Assembly: GCA_030623665.1 (NCBI GenBank)
Contig: JAUXLO010000119.1
Location: forward strand, 1-5,928
Length of the DNA: 5,928 nt
DNA from: Planctomycetota bacterium
GTDB lineage: Bacteria; Planctomycetota; Brocadiia; Brocadiales; Bathyanammoxibiaceae
Direction of reading: 5' to 3'
In this document: piece by piece, positions 5,745 to 5,928 of the stretch
How positions within the stretch are numbered: position 1 is the first letter of the stretch
Layout of the letters: each line of letters starts with the position of its first letter
Made by a program: the position numbers and the translations under genes
The notes under the pieces: model-generated
Told to the model about the DNA's origin: nothing
The model's input: the letters and a program-made list of their open reading frames with translations, nothing else
Databases searched by the model: none

Positions 5745-5928
5745 ATGCAAGTCCCTAAAGGGAGGACTGGTTTGAGCTTAGCGTCTTTCGCATTCTGTTT
5801 TTTCTTCGCCCTAAACGCTTTTGGTCCGGATACCGCCACACAAGCAGCCGGCCAGGCACCGGCCACGCAAGAGACAAAGAAATCTGCCGAGGCCCCCAAG
5901 GGCACACCCACCCAAGAAGGAACACAGC
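5745..5928 (+). CDS. Probable exported protein, N-terminal part only, runs off the window
   Basis: The frame is open from ATG 5745 to the window end, 61 codons. The N terminus MQVPKGRTGLSLASFAFCFF continues into FALNAFGPD: a basic n-region (Lys5, Arg7), a hydrophobic core (about 10-23) and a possible signal peptidase I site after Ala25. Cys18 does not fit a lipobox. After about residue 29 the chain is rich in Ala, Pro, Thr, Gln, Lys, Glu and Gly, a low-complexity linker that shows no fold. TTG 5772 is a rival start with a perfect Shine-Dalgarno sequence, but it loses the positive n-region, so ATG 5745 makes the better signal peptide, though it would be almost leaderless from P2. The gene is divergent from the TPR gene. 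The mature domain lies outside the window and the function cannot be named. Confidence 0.6.
   Translation, partial: MQVPKGRTGLSLASFAFCFFFALNAFGPDTATQAAGQAPATQETKKSAEAPKGTPTQEGTQ
5751..5767 (+). promoter_or_regulatory. Shine-Dalgarno AAGGGAGG with possible self-pairing, before TTG 5772
   Basis: AAGGGAGG (5758-5765) stands 6 bases before an in-frame TTG at 5772. The same stretch can fold: TCCC (5752-5755) with GGGA (5760-5763), or GTCC (5751-5754) with GGAC (5764-5767). Either fold hides the site. The bases also encode Lys-Gly-Arg if translation begins at ATG 5745, so this site decides between the two starts. Confidence 0.45.

Noticed and set aside
5716..5746. TATAAT on the - strand (5721-5716) as a second leftward promoter
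   Set aside because: The best -35 candidate is TTATGC at 19 bases, only a weak match. The hexamer is explained by the inverted repeat.
1..5928. Mobile elements, CRISPR arrays, tRNA or rRNA genes, phage-defence cassettes
   Set aside because: No repeat-spacer array, transposase motif, tRNA-like fold or defence-type domain was seen on either strand.

Overview
The window looks like an ordinary bacterial chromosome segment of moderate G+C, dense with core genes. Six complete or partial genes run on the + strand from the left edge to about 5.1 kb. They are the 3' end of ptsI, a TIGR03936/DUF2344 radical SAM-associated protein gene, an RNase E/G gene (rng), rplU (L21), rpmA (L27), obg/cgtA and coaX. 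A small cytoplasmic TPR protein gene then faces coaX on the - strand, 3 bases away. At the right edge a divergent + strand gene for a probable exported protein begins and runs off the window.

The order DUF2344 - rng - rplU - rpmA - obg is a recurrent bacterial cluster. Here there is no prp protease gene between rplU and rpmA, and L27 begins directly at MAHKKG without the cleavable extension of Firmicutes. This argues against a Firmicute. A Planctomycetota-like (for example Brocadiales-related) or other deep Gram-negative source is my guess from the overall feel of the proteins and gene set; it is low confidence and untested.

The shared theme of the + strand cluster is RNA and ribosome metabolism. 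RNase E/G processes rRNA and mRNA, L21 and L27 are large-subunit proteins, Obg is a large-subunit assembly GTPase, and CoaX starts coenzyme A synthesis. Junctions are tight: DUF2344/rng touch or overlap, the rng stop codon overlaps the rplU ribosome binding site, and coaX follows obg by 9 bases. One clear intrinsic terminator hairpin interrupts the run between rpmA and obg. It sits inside an in-frame 18-codon upstream extension of obg that has its own good Shine-Dalgarno sequence, which suggests an attenuator or translation-sensitive control point.

The most information-rich non-coding stretch is the roughly 170-base divergent region 5574-5744. It holds a near-consensus promoter (TTGACA, 17 bases, TATATT with TG extension) for the exported-protein gene, a second candidate promoter just upstream, an inverted repeat around the -35 element, and a weaker leftward promoter. 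The TPR gene appears to have a very small leader ORF with a strong Shine-Dalgarno sequence and a stop that overlaps the TPR start in an ATGA junction.

I see no mobile element, CRISPR array, tRNA, rRNA or clear new multi-gene system. The points worth checking are regulatory: the obg leader, the leader ORF of the TPR gene, the divergent promoter/operator, and start-codon oddities (possible ATT start for DUF2344, ATG versus TTG for the exported protein).
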